Below, piece by piece: positions 36,426 to 50,200 of a stretch of DNA of 64,000 nt. The position numbers and the translations under genes were made by a program. Below the pieces are notes generated by a model. The model was not told where the DNA came from, searched no databases, and saw nothing but the letters and a program-made list of their open reading frames with translations. The stretch is from Fratercula arctica (Eukaryota > Chordata > Aves > Charadriiformes > Alcidae): positions 56,273,672 through 56,337,671 of the forward strand of contig CANTUZ010000004.1 of the NCBI GenBank assembly GCA_947846985.1. Reading direction: 5' to 3'. Every line of letters starts with the position of its first letter. The stretch's first letter is position 1.

Positions 36426-39400
36426 TTCAACGGTATATTCAGAAGTTGCTCACCTTTCCCCTTTAAATGAATTTCTATAAAAAGGCCACTCTGTTTGGCA
36501 GCCTTGAAGTAGAAGATCAAAGCAGAAGCTAAAATACCCATATTGTATCAACTTTCTTCAAGCAGAAGACGAAATCGTCGTATTATATCTAATGTTATTT
36601 TCTAAGGAATAGTTTTTAAAATTTACTCAGTTGATTGACCATTGAATAGGGGAAAAAATCCTATGTAAAAATCCTATGTAGCCAAAAAAAAGCAGGAAAA
36701 AAATGAGCAGAGTGCTTTCAAGACATTACCATAAGAGATTTTGGCCATCACCCTTTGCTGCTTTTTACTGCTGGTTATTACTTCCTCCACAAGAAATAAA
36801 CATTATTGTAACAGCTCTTTTTGTTACGGAGGTGAGGGAGGAGTGTTTGCTGTCCTGCATGGTTTTTTTTTTTATTTCTGAAGTAGTTACCTTTGTGCCA
36901 CAAGAACAATGACTCTGTAGTTGATTTAAAACATATTGTTTGTTGTTTTTCAAAAACATTATTGACTGAAAATGTCAGCGACTGTGAGTTCCACTCTGTA
37001 TGTATCAAAGTTATTTTAGCTGTGCATTGTTTTGGAAATATGGAGGCCTATTGATTGCATTTAAAATTAAACTCTACTGTGCTGCTGCAAGCGTTCAATG
37101 AATCACCTGGAATAAATTTGTTTGTAGAACTTGTTTAACTACAGTATCTGAAAAAAAAGAAATCAATGGGATGTGCCAGTTGACCTTTAAGTTAGCAAAC
37201 GTAAAAAAGACATGTTGTTTAGTAACCTTAGTCTTTGTAAAAGTGCTGAAACAATTTTTGAACACCAAAATGCAAAAAAATTTCCCCAACATCTCAGCTG
37301 CTGTAAAACAAGAAAGTCCTATTCAGTTCACTGACTCACAGCCCCCAGAGGCTAAGACTTCCTACCCAGGCCGAGCATTTTGGGTTTGGGTTTGGGTTTT
37401 TGGTATACCTTGTGTTAAAGGAAAACCACTGGTCAGTTAAATGTTCATTGTACAGTTAAATGCACGTTTATAGATTTTACAGACATTTCAGCTAATTGAA
37501 ATTCTGTGATTATTAACTAGTCTTTTGCATCTGAGTCCTTTCTTTTCCCAGGCGTGGAACTGGATATGTGAGGGAGTGTTACAGGATGCCTACTTCAGAC
37601 AGCTGTGTTAAAAATGAAAGCCTTTTGAAGTGACGATGCTAACTGCAAAACTCCACTTCTTCTCAATGGTCCTCCTCAATGTTCTGTACAAGTAGTCATG
37701 AAAACACTTTAGAACAGTGAAAACTTAGTATTTATTAAATGCGATGTGTTGGCAAGCTAATTTTCACCCTACACTCACTTCACGTCCATCAGTCAGACAA
37801 GTTTCTTTGTACTGATAGTGTGCAAGTCTAGCTGTTTCAAAAAATACAAAAAAGGACATTTTTAAGAGAAGGTCACACAGAAGAAAAAGCACGAGGGATT
37901 CTAACTGTTTAGAGGAATAAACACGTTGATGTGCATGATAAATAAAAGGACTTGTTTGTGAAATGAGCAGGTAAACAGTCAGAATACTTGTCTGCATGTG
38001 TCTGCAAATGTCTCAAGGGCATGTGGATAATGCAAAGAGAAGGACAAATTTGGATGAGGTTCAGTGACCAAGATGCACCCACCTACAAGAACATTTTGGC
38101 TATTACTAAGTGTACAAAATATTACTAGCTCTATAGTCACCTTCTAAGATAAACAAGGTTTTATTAAAAATGGGCATCTTTTCTGCAGCAATAAATTTAT
38201 GGGAGTCTGAGATTCCATGCTGGCTTTCTGCAGCCTGTGATTTTCTATTAAATTTTAACACAGCGTAACCTCTTACTATAATCCTGCATGTAGTTCAAAT
38301 GCAGCACACTGACATAAATACCATGCTTCTCAAAATCAAAAGTGGTAGGCTGCATTTTGCAGCCTGTGATCCCCTCACTAGACCTTACTCACTCCTGCAC
38401 TGCCCTGAGCCTACCTTAGGTAATCCCCCTGAAATCCGTGAAGCTGATGCTGTGACAGAGCTGGATGATGCACGACAAATCCATCTCGCTCATTTTTCTG
38501 CATGGGACCAGATGAAGTGCTGGTGATCTTGGACTAGATTCACAAGGGGAATAACTCAGATGGCTAAAAAGCCTGACAGAAGATCAGAAAGATTTAACGA
38601 GGTACTTGAAGACATGGCATGCCTCAGCTGCCCATCCTACTCCTTTGCAAGTCTCTGTCTCATTAGTTATAAATATTTGTGCAATTCTTCCTCCTTTGAC
38701 GTCCAAGCTGGTAGACTACACAGTGAACAGGGCAACTGATTTTGCCACCACGACCTAGGTAGGATAAGAGCCTGACAGAGGGTCATTCCAGCCAGCCCAC
38801 TTTGAACAACCCATCATTGCTGAACACTGCAAAATGCTTCGTCTCCTGGAATACATTACTTCTAGTGAGAAATACAAACTCTTTCCCACGGGTGAAGGAG
38901 GCTGGTTACCTGAAATTGATTAGCCACTGCTGCGTTATGTTATGTTACCAAGCCTCTACGTGCGTTATAAGACTGAAATATCCATCTCAAAACAATTAAT
39001 ATCCCAGTGGCAGAAGATGGCTGAAGGCATCTCACTTCTTATGTGAGTGCACTACCACTCTTACAGCTTCCATTGTGGCAGGCAACACAAACAGGTCCCT
39101 TGATGTCCAGTCTCACTAACCAGGGTCAGATCCCAGCCTGGCACAGTCAGGACTTTTGTGTTTGCACACTTGCCCAGTGGGGAACATGTGTCCTCCCCGG
39201 TCGAAAAGCCCACCGGAAATTCTGAGGATTTAAATGTTAGACTTGGGCAGCTAGTGACAATTACATTATTCCCACCTTTTTGATTATTTATAACATTAGT
39301 AACGTGTCATGTTAAATTTTCCAGTCCTGTGTATATACATTGATTCTGATATAGCAGATATTTTAATGAGTTGGAGGACTAGCAATGATATCAATTTGTC

Positions 39401-41942
39401 CCATAAAAGGAACAACACACAGAACACTGTTCTCTTTTAATACACTGCCCAAGATAGCCATAATTTTCTGCAATTAAATGGGACAGTGTAGAATAACTTG
39501 CAAACCACACCTTTGAAAAAACTGTCTCTGATGTACAGGATAGCCTCACCATCTGTGCAGGGAGACAAAGCTTTTGCAAATTTGTCTTTCTTTTTGAAAC
39601 CCAATTATATCTGTACACATTTTTTTTTCTATTATTTTGCTTCACTCATGTTTAAATTGACAATCAATGATCTCCTCACCCAGGAACTGTGAGCCAGATT
39701 ATAAAGAATATTCACCAGTACAGAGAGTCACTCTCAACATCAGGCTGCACTTGTGAAAGATCATTTTGCCTTATTCACTCTGTATAAGACAAAAAGACGG
39801 ACAGCTTAATTAACAGGAAAGAGGATTTAGGCTAAGTATTAGGGAGAAAAGTTAATTGTTAGGGTGGAGAAACACTGGGAGAATGATCAAGAAATAATTA
39901 GGTCAGGATAGCACTTACATAGGACAACGTTTGCACTGGTTTTAGTGTCCAAATTTTAAGGAGGGAGAAAAATCATCCTAACGAGCTTTCAACTTTACTT
40001 AAGTGCTGTAGTAGCACATTTTCAGTCATTTCTTTGAAGTCAGCAGGCAAAGTAGGTGACATGGATTGTGATGCAGTTCTGTATGACAATTTATTGGGAA
40101 TTTAAGGTCTGGGCATGGATGTGGTGTTTATTTTCTCCATTTTAGGTGTTCAAGAAAGCATTTAGAGCTATCATTGTATATTTATGTATTACTGAAATAT
40201 TGTTTTGGTTTTCAAAAGGTATTCAATCTTCATTAACATACTTAGAAACTGAGGGGGCTGGGAAGAGCGTTGTACAGGTTTACATTCAAGTCCACTTGGA
40301 GCTAATCTCAGAAATCCTTAGGCCCTCTCCAGTGTCACAAAACAGCTGTAAACTAGCTTAACCAGCCTTTTGAGAATGTTCTTACACAAGAGATTTGTCA
40401 AACAGGCAGCAGAGAGCTGACACAGCAACTCTTACAAAAAATGCCTTCCTAAGCTTTCAGTGTCTAAGATGTTTCCAAGCCACTTTCACATAGCAGGAAT
40501 TTCAGCTTCTAGGTGTGCTTGACATCTGAAATAAACTAAAGCAACATTTAATTTGCTCCAAATGACCAGGGATAAAAAAATCCCTATGAGCAGTGAAGCA
40601 GAACTGTGATTTTGAGGCACTCCAAGACCGTGTGGGAATAAATCAACAAATACAAGAAACAAAAAACATACAGTGTTTTAAAGTAATGTTATTTCTGTAT
40701 TTATTTTTGCATATGAAGAACAGAGAATGGACACTAACGTACGGCACCTGTGCAGAGGTGGAGGTGGACACTGAGATTTTGAATGTGTAGTTTCAGTGGT
40801 GTGACCACAGTGTAGCTATTTGTGTCTGGCTTAAAAACTTCCACTGTTCTCATCAGTACTGCAACGCTTGACCCTTAAAATAAGTCCCATGTCTAATTTG
40901 TCAGCGAAAGCAGTTCTTTCCTTACATTGTTCTGAAAAGAAAAGGCATCAGTATCAATTTAAGGGAACATTAACAAACACAAGAACAAAATATTATAATT
41001 ATATAATTTGCTCTCCTGAGGACAGTAGTAGAGGACAGGGGAACAATCTGTTCAGGGGAGATCTTGTTGATAAATGGAACTACTGCCACTCAGTGATTTC
41101 TGTTTTGGCACATAATGATTTACTGTGTTTTATTTTAGGGACCTGCAATTTCTTGTAAAATCTGTCCAAATCTATCCAGCATCCTGTTTTCTTCAGGCTA
41201 GACAAAATCGACAAATTTGATACAAGAAAAAAACCAACCAAACAAACAAGCAAAAAAACCCACCCACATGCAGAATGAGTCACAAGAATTTAAGAGTATG
41301 TTTGAGCAGGTAAACATGGGAATGTCCTGACACAGCTCCAACTATCTGTTGTATGAGGGTGGAAGTAATTAATGAAAACAATCTCAGCATGAAGAGCAAG
41401 ACTCCACCTCCTTCTTTAAAGCTTCTGATAAATTGTCCCCTGTTTCCCTTCCATTATTCTGCTTTGTTTTTCTAGGACTTGGATGGTAACATGTTTTTAC
41501 CACTATTGTTGAAACTATTCATGATATGCTTACCTCAAGTACTATAACAGTTGGCTGAACTACAAGTTTGCTGCTCCTTATAATGCTTAATTTTAATGCT
41601 CTGCTGTTTGTTCATAAAACCACTTCATTAGGAGATAGGTTAGATCCATTTTAGTACATATTGCTGGTCAAGAAAATATGTGCCTCAGCCTTTTTAGTTG
41701 CTCTCCATCCCATTGCTGGAACTGCCTTTTTGGAAGAGAGAGGGAAAGCAATGCATAGAAAGTGATTTTTCACCTCAATACAGAGGCTTTGAACTTAAGC
41801 TTCAAAGTCTGTGCCTCCTCTTGGAAGTAGTAATAGCCGCCTTTTTTTATAGTGCTGCTTAGGAGCTGCTCTGAAAGCACAGCACAACTGAAGACACTAT
41901 TGTTAGTCCCAGCAGGAAGATAAAGCATCTGAGGCATACACC
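36426..41942. other. Unique AT-rich noncoding DNA
   Basis: No gene is recognisable. A 13-bp tandem repeat (AAATCCTATGTAA-like) occurs near 36655-36680. The words GCAGCCTGTGAT recur at about 38.23 and 38.36 kb. Open frames are short and on both strands. Confidence 0.55.
37378..37402 (+). repeat. (TTTGGG)3 telomere-like G-rich repeat
   Basis: TTTGGGTTTGGGTTTGGGTTTTTGG has three GGG runs and a final GG. The unit resembles but is not the vertebrate telomeric TTAGGG, so it is more likely a chance hexanucleotide repeat than an interstitial telomere. It could form at most a two-tier or imperfect quadruplex. Confidence 0.8.
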
Positions 41943-41999
41943 AAAAAAAAATATAAAAAAATAAAAAAATTAAAAACAAAACAAAACAAAACAAAACAA
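41943..41999. repeat. A-rich simple repeat ending in (AAAAC)n
   Basis: A-rich low-complexity DNA of AAAAAAT units passes into five AAAAC units. Confidence 0.9.
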
Positions 42000-44133
42000 C
42001 CCAAAGAAAAAGGAAATAACTTGTCCAATAGCACCTACTAAGCCAGTCCCAGAAGGTTTATCAGATAGTGGTCCTTAACTCCCCACCTCCAGCACACCGC
42101 TTACCTGCTAAACACGCTGCACATTATGTTGAAAAACTTGAGTGAGCACAAAGTATGTGGGTGTTAAAAAGACATCCTCCGGGCTTGGGTTATTGCTGCA
42201 GAAATGTTTGTTTATATAGCAGGGTGGTCACCTTGATGTAAGATCCTAGTGGAGACAACACAAAAGTAGTTTGCACTTCATTGTAACTGGATACTTAATC
42301 TAATTACTGTAGGTCTTGAGTAGCTGCAGCTTGGTAAACTACCTGTATGCTGCCTACTAAAGGTATTCTACATTAAGCATTTGTGTTTATGGGAACTAGA
42401 ATTGAGTTAGTAATTGGTATATTAAAAAACATTTTTGTTTCTCATCAACTCGAAACTCTAAACTCCAAAAAGACTCGAGAATACAGCCAGTTGATGAAAA
42501 CCTAAACCCACGAATTGGGCATATCGCAAATGGCCAACAATTTCAGAAAGGTGAAATTACCTCTTGCTTTGCTTGGTGCTCACTGTTAGCTCCCCTCATC
42601 TGTGGCACAGCCTTCTAGAACCACTGAAAAAAAAAATTTTAAAAGCAGGAATGTAGACGAGTGATTTTCACACAACACAGTGGCTTTGAACTTAAGCCCT
42701 GTGATGTGTTACCCCACTTCAAATGACAATTTTACCATCATTCAGTTAGAGACTTAGAAACTCCGACTGCAGGAGAACATGTGAAGCCAGTACAAGAGAG
42801 CGGGAGCTGAAACTCTTCTTTTTTTTTTTTTCTTTTTCATTCCATTTATTTGTTATTTTCCTGCAATCTGTTATGAAACAACAACATTGGAAAAATGTGA
42901 ATGCCACAGGTTATGTACCTTTCATTCCATGCTTCTTAATCCAATAACTGTGTTGCTATACTTGTGAAATGTGTACCTCCAGTCCTAATTGGACAGCTCT
43001 ATCCTTAAATTAAATTAGGGATGGAGAACCACAAATAGATATGGGAATAAAAAAAATGAAATATCCTTTCATGTTGCTGAGTCTAAACCAAACACAATAA
43101 ACTTGGAAAAGACCTAAGGATCACTGCAGATGTCACAGACCTACCAGAAAACAAGGCACTGAAGAAAGGACAGACTGTAGCACTGTGGATTTCTCTGTTT
43201 ATTAGTGGCACAATACCATGTGCTCTCTAACGCATTAAATCACTAGTTATTGTAGTACTTGTATCTGTTATCATTCTCTGACAAAAGCAGAAGCTAGCAG
43301 GCGATATTTGGTGCACTTGGGGAAAAAAAGGGAATCTACAGTCAATATATATTTCTGTATTTGAAAGATAATTTGATATAACACCCTGATTTAATCTGAA
43401 TAATAATAGCCAAACAACTTTGTTGTTCATGTTCATATTTTAGAGCAAACTAAACAGGAATAAATCACTTTTCTTCCTGAATAAGACTGGTCACACAATG
43501 AGGACAGTAATAGCTTATTCAGTAATAACCAAACCAAGAACAACTTGATATATATAGACTAAACCTTGATCTGGTAGCTCTTTTTTCCTACAATCCACTT
43601 CTGTAAGAGACATTAACCTTGGCAACTTTCAATCTCTGAGGAAAGCTATTGTCATTCCCGTAAGTACTTTTAAATTATTTTCTTCCTGTTTAACCATAAA
43701 CTAAGCTATAAATACACAATTAAGGGTTAACAACACCATTCATTAGTCTTGACATACAAGCCTGGCATGCCGTTGTGAGAAGCACTCACCATTACAGTCT
43801 ATTTGAAAAAAACTCACAAAAAGTTCTACATCTTTTAAGCAGAAATATTTGTGCTACAAGAGCTAACGAGTCATATGCAAAACTATAGGTGACAATAGCG
43901 CTAGAACCGAGAAGGCTTTGAATGATTTTAGTTTAAATAAGATTAAAAGGGTTAGTATTCTTTTTTGGGGTGAAGAAAAGAACACTTTCTCTGAGACACA
44001 GACGATATCCAAGTGAGTTGTGTCTTTCATCTGGAGATAACTACTGTCTGATTCTTTTTATGTTTTGTTACTTGCTCTAATAAAGAAAAAAATTAAATAT
44101 GCAAAGTTCTGATGGTATTGTTTTCCTAATGTT
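42000..44133. other. Unique AT-rich noncoding DNA
   Basis: Nothing beyond a T-rich run near 42819-42836 and short chance frames. Confidence 0.55.
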
Positions 44134-44168
<35 letters not shown>

Positions 44169-44171
44169 AAA
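44134..44171. repeat. Poly(A) and (AAAAG)n simple repeat
   Basis: A run of about 13 A passes into AAAAG units and ends in a second A run. Confidence 0.9.
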
Positions 44172-46806
44172 GTTTTAATTAGGTTCTACTACTCTGGGAA
44201 ATCATTAGATAAGCAGACAAACAGTTTCAGTTACAGAAAAATTGCTTGGGGATTAAGTTAGGTGACGAAGGTACTGCTGTTACATCCTATCTATAGTACA
44301 GCTGTCCCAGACCTCCTGCATGACCTTCCACATAATCCCTCTGGCTGCAATGTACACTATCTTCAAGGAACAGGATGAAGCTGCACAAGTGAGATCTAAC
44401 ATCTAACTACTTAGAAACCATGTGTCAGTCACACATGCTGATGAACATAAGATTGGGCTTCCTTTTTAAAACTCTGATAACCCGTGCAGAATTCCTGGGA
44501 TGCTGAAATACCATCTACAGAAGCAGTTTTCTTCCTTTCTTAAATGTTTCTGGAGTGCCATGCCAACAGAGCCCCGACTGCAGAAACCATCATATCGGGA
44601 AAGAAAATTTCAGGATTCTGGTCTTACAAGGACTATGGGTGATACACGCACCGCTTCCATTTCTTGAATGAATTCCAGCGTAACAAACAGCTCTGTCTAC
44701 AGAGAAGGCATCTGCAGATTTCCCCCGTCTACCTTGTCGTTAACTTGATTGGATACAAACATGCAGCTTTGTACTGCTGCGGTCGTGAAGGCAGGACTTG
44801 TTCAGGGGTCATTCTGTGAGATGAATTTACACAGTCTACTTCCTCCAGAGGAGAAAATTAAGAGCACCCTTAGCAGGTTGTCAGTATTGTTTGCAAAACA
44901 CAGAATGGATGCTAAATAGTGATTACCACTGAGCCAGTGTTTTAGTTTGGGGACATAACACTGAGAAAGCTTTTAAGAATGACTGGTGTCTGGAACCTAT
45001 TTTCAAAGATGTTTGAAAGGTTATTTATGGCAATAACAACCATAAATTGAGGAGGAAGGGGGGAGGTTATACTTCACACTGGCTCCAACCTTTCCCACAC
45101 GACATAATCTGTAGGAAATAATCATCAGAACTCCAGTAAAATCTTTAATGGAGCCACACACTGGTCTGTTGAATGTGCCCAGTCAAGGATGCTATTATGC
45201 CCAAAGAACATGAACCAACTATCCATGAATGCCTCCAAATGCAGGAGGTGCAATACTGGCCACATTAAAGGTAACGGAGTTTTTGTCTCTGCCTTCAGCA
45301 GGGTAAAGATTTTGCTCCAAGAATGATTCTGTTCTCAGCTTTTAATGTGGACTGCAGTATCTGTATCTGCGTGGTTTTTCTCTCTTCTGCCTGCTTCCTA
45401 TATGGACCTGCTACAATTTATCTTTCTGTTAGGCATGTACTGTATGAAACACAGGAATTTATGAAACCATCCAATCCATCATTTGAAAAATAAAGAAGCG
45501 TTCTTAATTTTTTACTGTGATGAATCATTGAGCTTGCTGGGTTTTCACCAGCTACTAGTGTACTGGATTTCAAGCTAGCATTGTTTCCTTTTAATATTTT
45601 TATATATATATACACACATAATATTAATACAAGTATCTGTACCAGGTAAATCCTGTAATGGGAAATCATTTTTCACTTTTGCTTAAGGAAGAATACTTAT
45701 GACAATTCCATATACTAAACATGATGGCTACCTGCCATAATATTACCTACACCATTCTGCTACAGACTTGCGGGTTTAGTCCTTCATGAATCACGTTTAT
45801 TATCTACTCCTTATAAAACAGGCAGAAAGCCAAAGTGAAGAACGAGTGCAAGTAGAATGTTTACTGGTAATGGATTTTTCTTCTAATGAGGATCCTGCAG
45901 TTATAAGCAAAACTAAACAATGGCCTGTGCAAGAACTCCCTTCCCGTTCAGCATTGGATACCAAACTCAAGTTCACCATGGATGATTGCAGTTTCACTGA
46001 TACAGTCCTGAGGGCTTTTTAAAACTGGGCATTTATATCACGTTTAGCTTGTTCAAAAAATAGTTTAAAGTACAAATCAGAAATATTTTGCTTCAGAATT
46101 TCCGCGTTTCATTTTGCAATGTAAGAGTTTCACTCAAATATTAAAAATTATTTCTTATACTGGCATAAGTTTTACATGAATAATTTTAAAACTGTGAGTG
46201 AGCATTGAGCTGTCAATTTTCTACTTCTGCAAAACAGATATTGGGATACTTCTGATCCTGGCTTGGATAACTATGCCAGAATACCAGTAAAATCCCAGCC
46301 CGATTTCTATCAATGTCTGTTTCTTTGAAACAGGTAATATATAATATGACATAAAAATAATCATGTGACAGTGGCTCTAAAAAGAGTATTAATTACTAGC
46401 TTTTCTTAGTTATTTTAACATATTTTTTTTTCCTTCTGTATACTACAAACAGTATACTACTACTGTGTACGTGGCATGAAGTACAGAAGGGAAAGAATGT
46501 TATCAACGGCAAGAAGGAAACCTTCCCTTCCTTAAAAACTGTTTTAAAAGCTACATCAGTTCATAGTTTTGTTTACACAGAGTGATTATTCTTCACCTGT
46601 TTATACAGCTATAATACCTATAGGTCAAATGAGAGATTGGGCTGTGTTGTGCAACATATTTTATAAACAAATGGAACCATGACAGGTTTGTCTCAAGAAA
46701 CTCACTATCTCAAACCTTGACAGCAGGCAATAAAATGTTGGCTGTAGCGGTCAAAAAGCTGTATGTAACCAGTAGCCCACAGTATTATTTCAAAGCTATC
46801 TTAGCA
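44172..46806. other. Unique noncoding DNA
   Basis: No gene is recognisable. A TA/CA microsatellite lies near 45600-45618. A 78-codon plus frame (45786-46022) has ordinary amino-acid composition but no family I know. Confidence 0.5.
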
Positions 46807-47222
46807 AAGGCTCCCTTATGAGGAAAGGCTGAGAGAGCTGGGACTCTTTAGCCTGGAGAAGAGAAGGCTGAGGGGAGACCTTATTAATGTTTACAAGTAT
46901 CTAAAGGGTGGGTTTAAGGAGGATGGAGCCAGACTCTTTTCAGTGGTTCCCAGTAACAGGACGAGGGGTAACGGGTACAAGCTGGAACATAGGACGTTCC
47001 GATCAAATATGAGGAAAAACTTCTTTATGGTGAGGGTGACAGAGCACTGGGACAGGCTGCCCAGGGAGGGTGTGGAGTCCCCTTCTCTGGAGACTTTCAA
47101 GACCCGCCTGGATGCAGCCCTGAGTAATGTGCTCTAGGCAATCCTGCTTTAGCAGGGGAGTTGGACTAGATGATCTCTAGAGGTCCCTTCCAACTCTGAA
47201 AAATTCCGTGAAATTCCATGAG
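46807..47222 (+). mobile_element. CR1 LINE, 5'-truncated copy 2
   Basis: A plus-strand CR1 fragment of about 416 bp starts within the ORF2 C-terminus (CCTTATGAGGAAAGGCTG) and continues through the stop codon and the 3' untranslated region (AGTTGGACTAGATGATCT, GGTCCCTTCCAACTCTG) to two CR1-type octamers (ATTCCGTG, ATTCCATG). The left break is sharp near 46807. The coding part has no stops or frameshifts, suggesting this copy is younger than copy 1. It has the same orientation as copy 1, 22 kb away, but a different 3' UTR wording, so it is probably a different CR1 subfamily rather than a duplication. Confidence 0.95.
46814..47137 (+). pseudogene. CR1 ORF2 C-terminal end, 107 open codons
   Basis: The frame is open from the truncation point through [78 protein letters not shown] to a TAG at 47135-47137. 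This is the natural C-terminus of CR1 ORF2. The reverse-transcriptase catalytic region and the endonuclease domain are missing because of 5' truncation, so it is a dead fragment despite being unbroken. No promoter drives it in the visible sequence. Confidence 0.92.
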
Positions 47223-50200
47223 ATGTTTATGCACCATCTTTTAGCCTACCCCAGGTGTATTTCTGATTTGTAAGAGCTGCAAAACATTTAGAAGAATGGA
47301 ATATTTTGAAATGAGGAAGTTTAATAAAACTAATCTAAGCTATGTTTTCAGATGCCAAGAGATGTGCAGGACACAAGCAGCACTCTGTCAGCAGAACCAT
47401 GATAGACACATATATTTGCCTTATTAGACACAAAGGAAAAACAAGTCAGAAGGAAAATACAGTGAGAAACCAATGTATCCAGAAAGTATGCAACTATCAA
47501 GCTGGTTGGACTCTCTCAGTTTTGATCTAGAAGCCTTTCAAATTGTGGCAGTTTTGATCTACCGTTGACTGATCATTCTACAGTTCTCAGACATGAATAG
47601 ACACAGCTGCCAGCGTGAAGTTAATCTGTCACCACAGCAGAACCTAATGCAAGACTCCCCTGAATCAAGTCCAACATATATTTTATAGTAAAATTACAAG
47701 CAACTTAAAACTTCTCCTTTCTACACTAGGAAGGCAAATTACAGGGAGTGCCTTATTTAACTTATTTATCTTTAGGACAGCTTAGAATAACCATTGAAAT
47801 GTCACAGCCAGTGGAGAAAATTAAAATTCTGGCTCCACTTTCCAGTTTTCAGGTATTGAATTTTTAGAAATACTCCAATTTTTTAAGTTGTCAGCAAATT
47901 CCCTTCAGGTGCATATAAATCTTCATTTCTAAGTTGAAGAAAGGAAACAGCGGGAATTGCTAGCAAATCATCTGAATAAAGCTTTTGTCTTGCTAAATAG
48001 ATGAACAAGATATACTATGAATCAACATATCTTTGAGCAAGTAATCCAATGAAAGATTCCCAGGGCTAAACCACTTCTTTGGAGAGAATAAGAAAAATAC
48101 CGCTTGTCCATGCAGAATATAACTAATAAGGATAAAGAACAAAAAACACTTTTAATCACACCTACTATAACAAAACACTTTTGGGGAGCTGCTTTGACTT
48201 CATACAGTGATGAAAAGTATAATCAGTGGGTAAGTCTTGAATTTCAGCATCTAAAGGACCCCATAAATCACGGTGCACCATGTTTAAGCTTTTCTTCCAA
48301 TCATCCTCTCATGGGGAATGTTAGCTGAATGAGTCACAACAGTATATTGTAATTGTACTATTACAAATTGCCATATCTTCAACTTTGACACTCTATCAGT
48401 TCCCTGCAATGGGTAAAATTGAAGTTTAATAGCACAGTATTTGAACTAAGAATCCACAGCCTTGTCATTATTGTGGGCACAATAGCAAGCCTCATTGGAA
48501 TTGACCATCCAAGCCATGGGGAGGTTTGGAGTTAATTACATCACCTTAAACAATAATTTGCTCTTTGTGGTGGTAGTTATCTCCTTCCACAGTTGGCTCT
48601 CTTTTTTGTTGTTTTGTGATGTCCCATTAATCACAGCTACATTTACTCTGTGTCATGTGATTCATCACCCTTTATCCCCACAGCTGTTTCCATCCTTTTG
48701 GACTCAGACAAACTGCTAATTTAAGTGGGTGATGTCCAACCTTGAATTTCACAATGGCTTGTACCACACTGCTGAGGATCAGCGGCTACATTCACACAGC
48801 CCAAGATTTTTAGCCACTCCAATTACTCTCCAGCTCCTACTCGTATGTTGGGATAGAGATCACATTCATCTCAAATGAGTGGATACCTTTTTTGATGTAG
48901 GCCTGACATGACAGTGCATAAAAATATGCATAGGTTTTTCTAATGTGAGAGTATGCTATTCCTTTTCTCTCTTTCCCTTACCTGTCTTTAAGTCTTTCAA
49001 GTTTCTTCCTAACATGACATGAAGCTGACTATATTTAGAGGACTGTGGAGAAGTGAGAGGAAGGAAGAAAGTTTTTGCTAAATCACTGTTTTTCCAAGCA
49101 TTTTCCCACTGTCTTCAGTCATCTTCCTCTATGACATGTGTAATACAGCCACAGGGGGGAGAAACATTTACATAAAATTAAAATGAGACATAAAGTAGGT
49201 CTAATATCTAATGCCATAATTTGGCAAATAAAAGTATTTCACATAATAATATCCCCTGATTTCTATTTTAAACACAAGGGGTTTCCTATAATTTCATCTA
49301 TTTATCCTATATTTAAAAGACAGGTAACAACAAACCATTCATTCAGTGGGAACTAATAACTCGTTAGTGTGATGTGTATGAGAGCAGTATATCCAAATGT
49401 TAGCAAAAAGTACTGTTAGGTTTGATTTTTTTCTTAAGAAAGTGCCTGAGGGCAGGTGTAAGACACTGTGACTCACCCTTGCCTATCCTGTGAAAATCGT
49501 AGCTCATAATGGCTTTGCAATAGCCTGAACAATGCAGTACATTTCTACGCAGGAAGCAAAAGCTTTTCTTCACAAATTACTTCAGTCTGCTGTTTGCAGC
49601 AGGTGGAGGATTAAGTGAGAGACAACATCAGAAGCGTGATGCCATTGCTGGGCTGATGTTACAGCATTCACGGTCAAGTGTGGTTACCAAACTTTCTGTT
49701 GATGTGGTGTTACAAATGGCTTCCAGCTAAATCTTCCTCTGAGTTATGCAAATGAGTGTAGCAGAGGGGAGAAGAGGAGCTGACCGAAATGGAGAAATGC
49801 CTGTTTATTACCAGAGCTTGGTGGAGCACACGGCATATCATACGTGGTGGCAACCCTGTTCAGCTACATCCAAGCCCGGACTGGAAGGGATTCAATTAGG
49901 AACAAGCTGACAGACTTCTAGCCCCATATCTATCTGCGAAGCTTAAATAAATGACATTGCAGAACACTGTTACACTCTCCAGGTCTAAAGCACGACTTCA
50001 TGCCACTGCCAGCCCCATTTGCTCCACTCTTCTTCTGCCCTATATCACTATTTTTGTTGCTGCTAGAGAAAGACCTCGGTTTTCACCGAAGACAGATAGA
50101 CATTTAAGGACTGAAAATTTAGTATGCTGTTTTCTAGTAGAAACACTAATCAAACAAATGAAAGAGTTATATTCTATACGTAAATCTTATAAACACTTTG

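Noticed and set aside
45786..46022. 78-codon plus-strand frame with ordinary amino-acid composition
   Set aside because: The upstream acceptor-like string is weak, an antisense frame overlaps, and no family is recognised.
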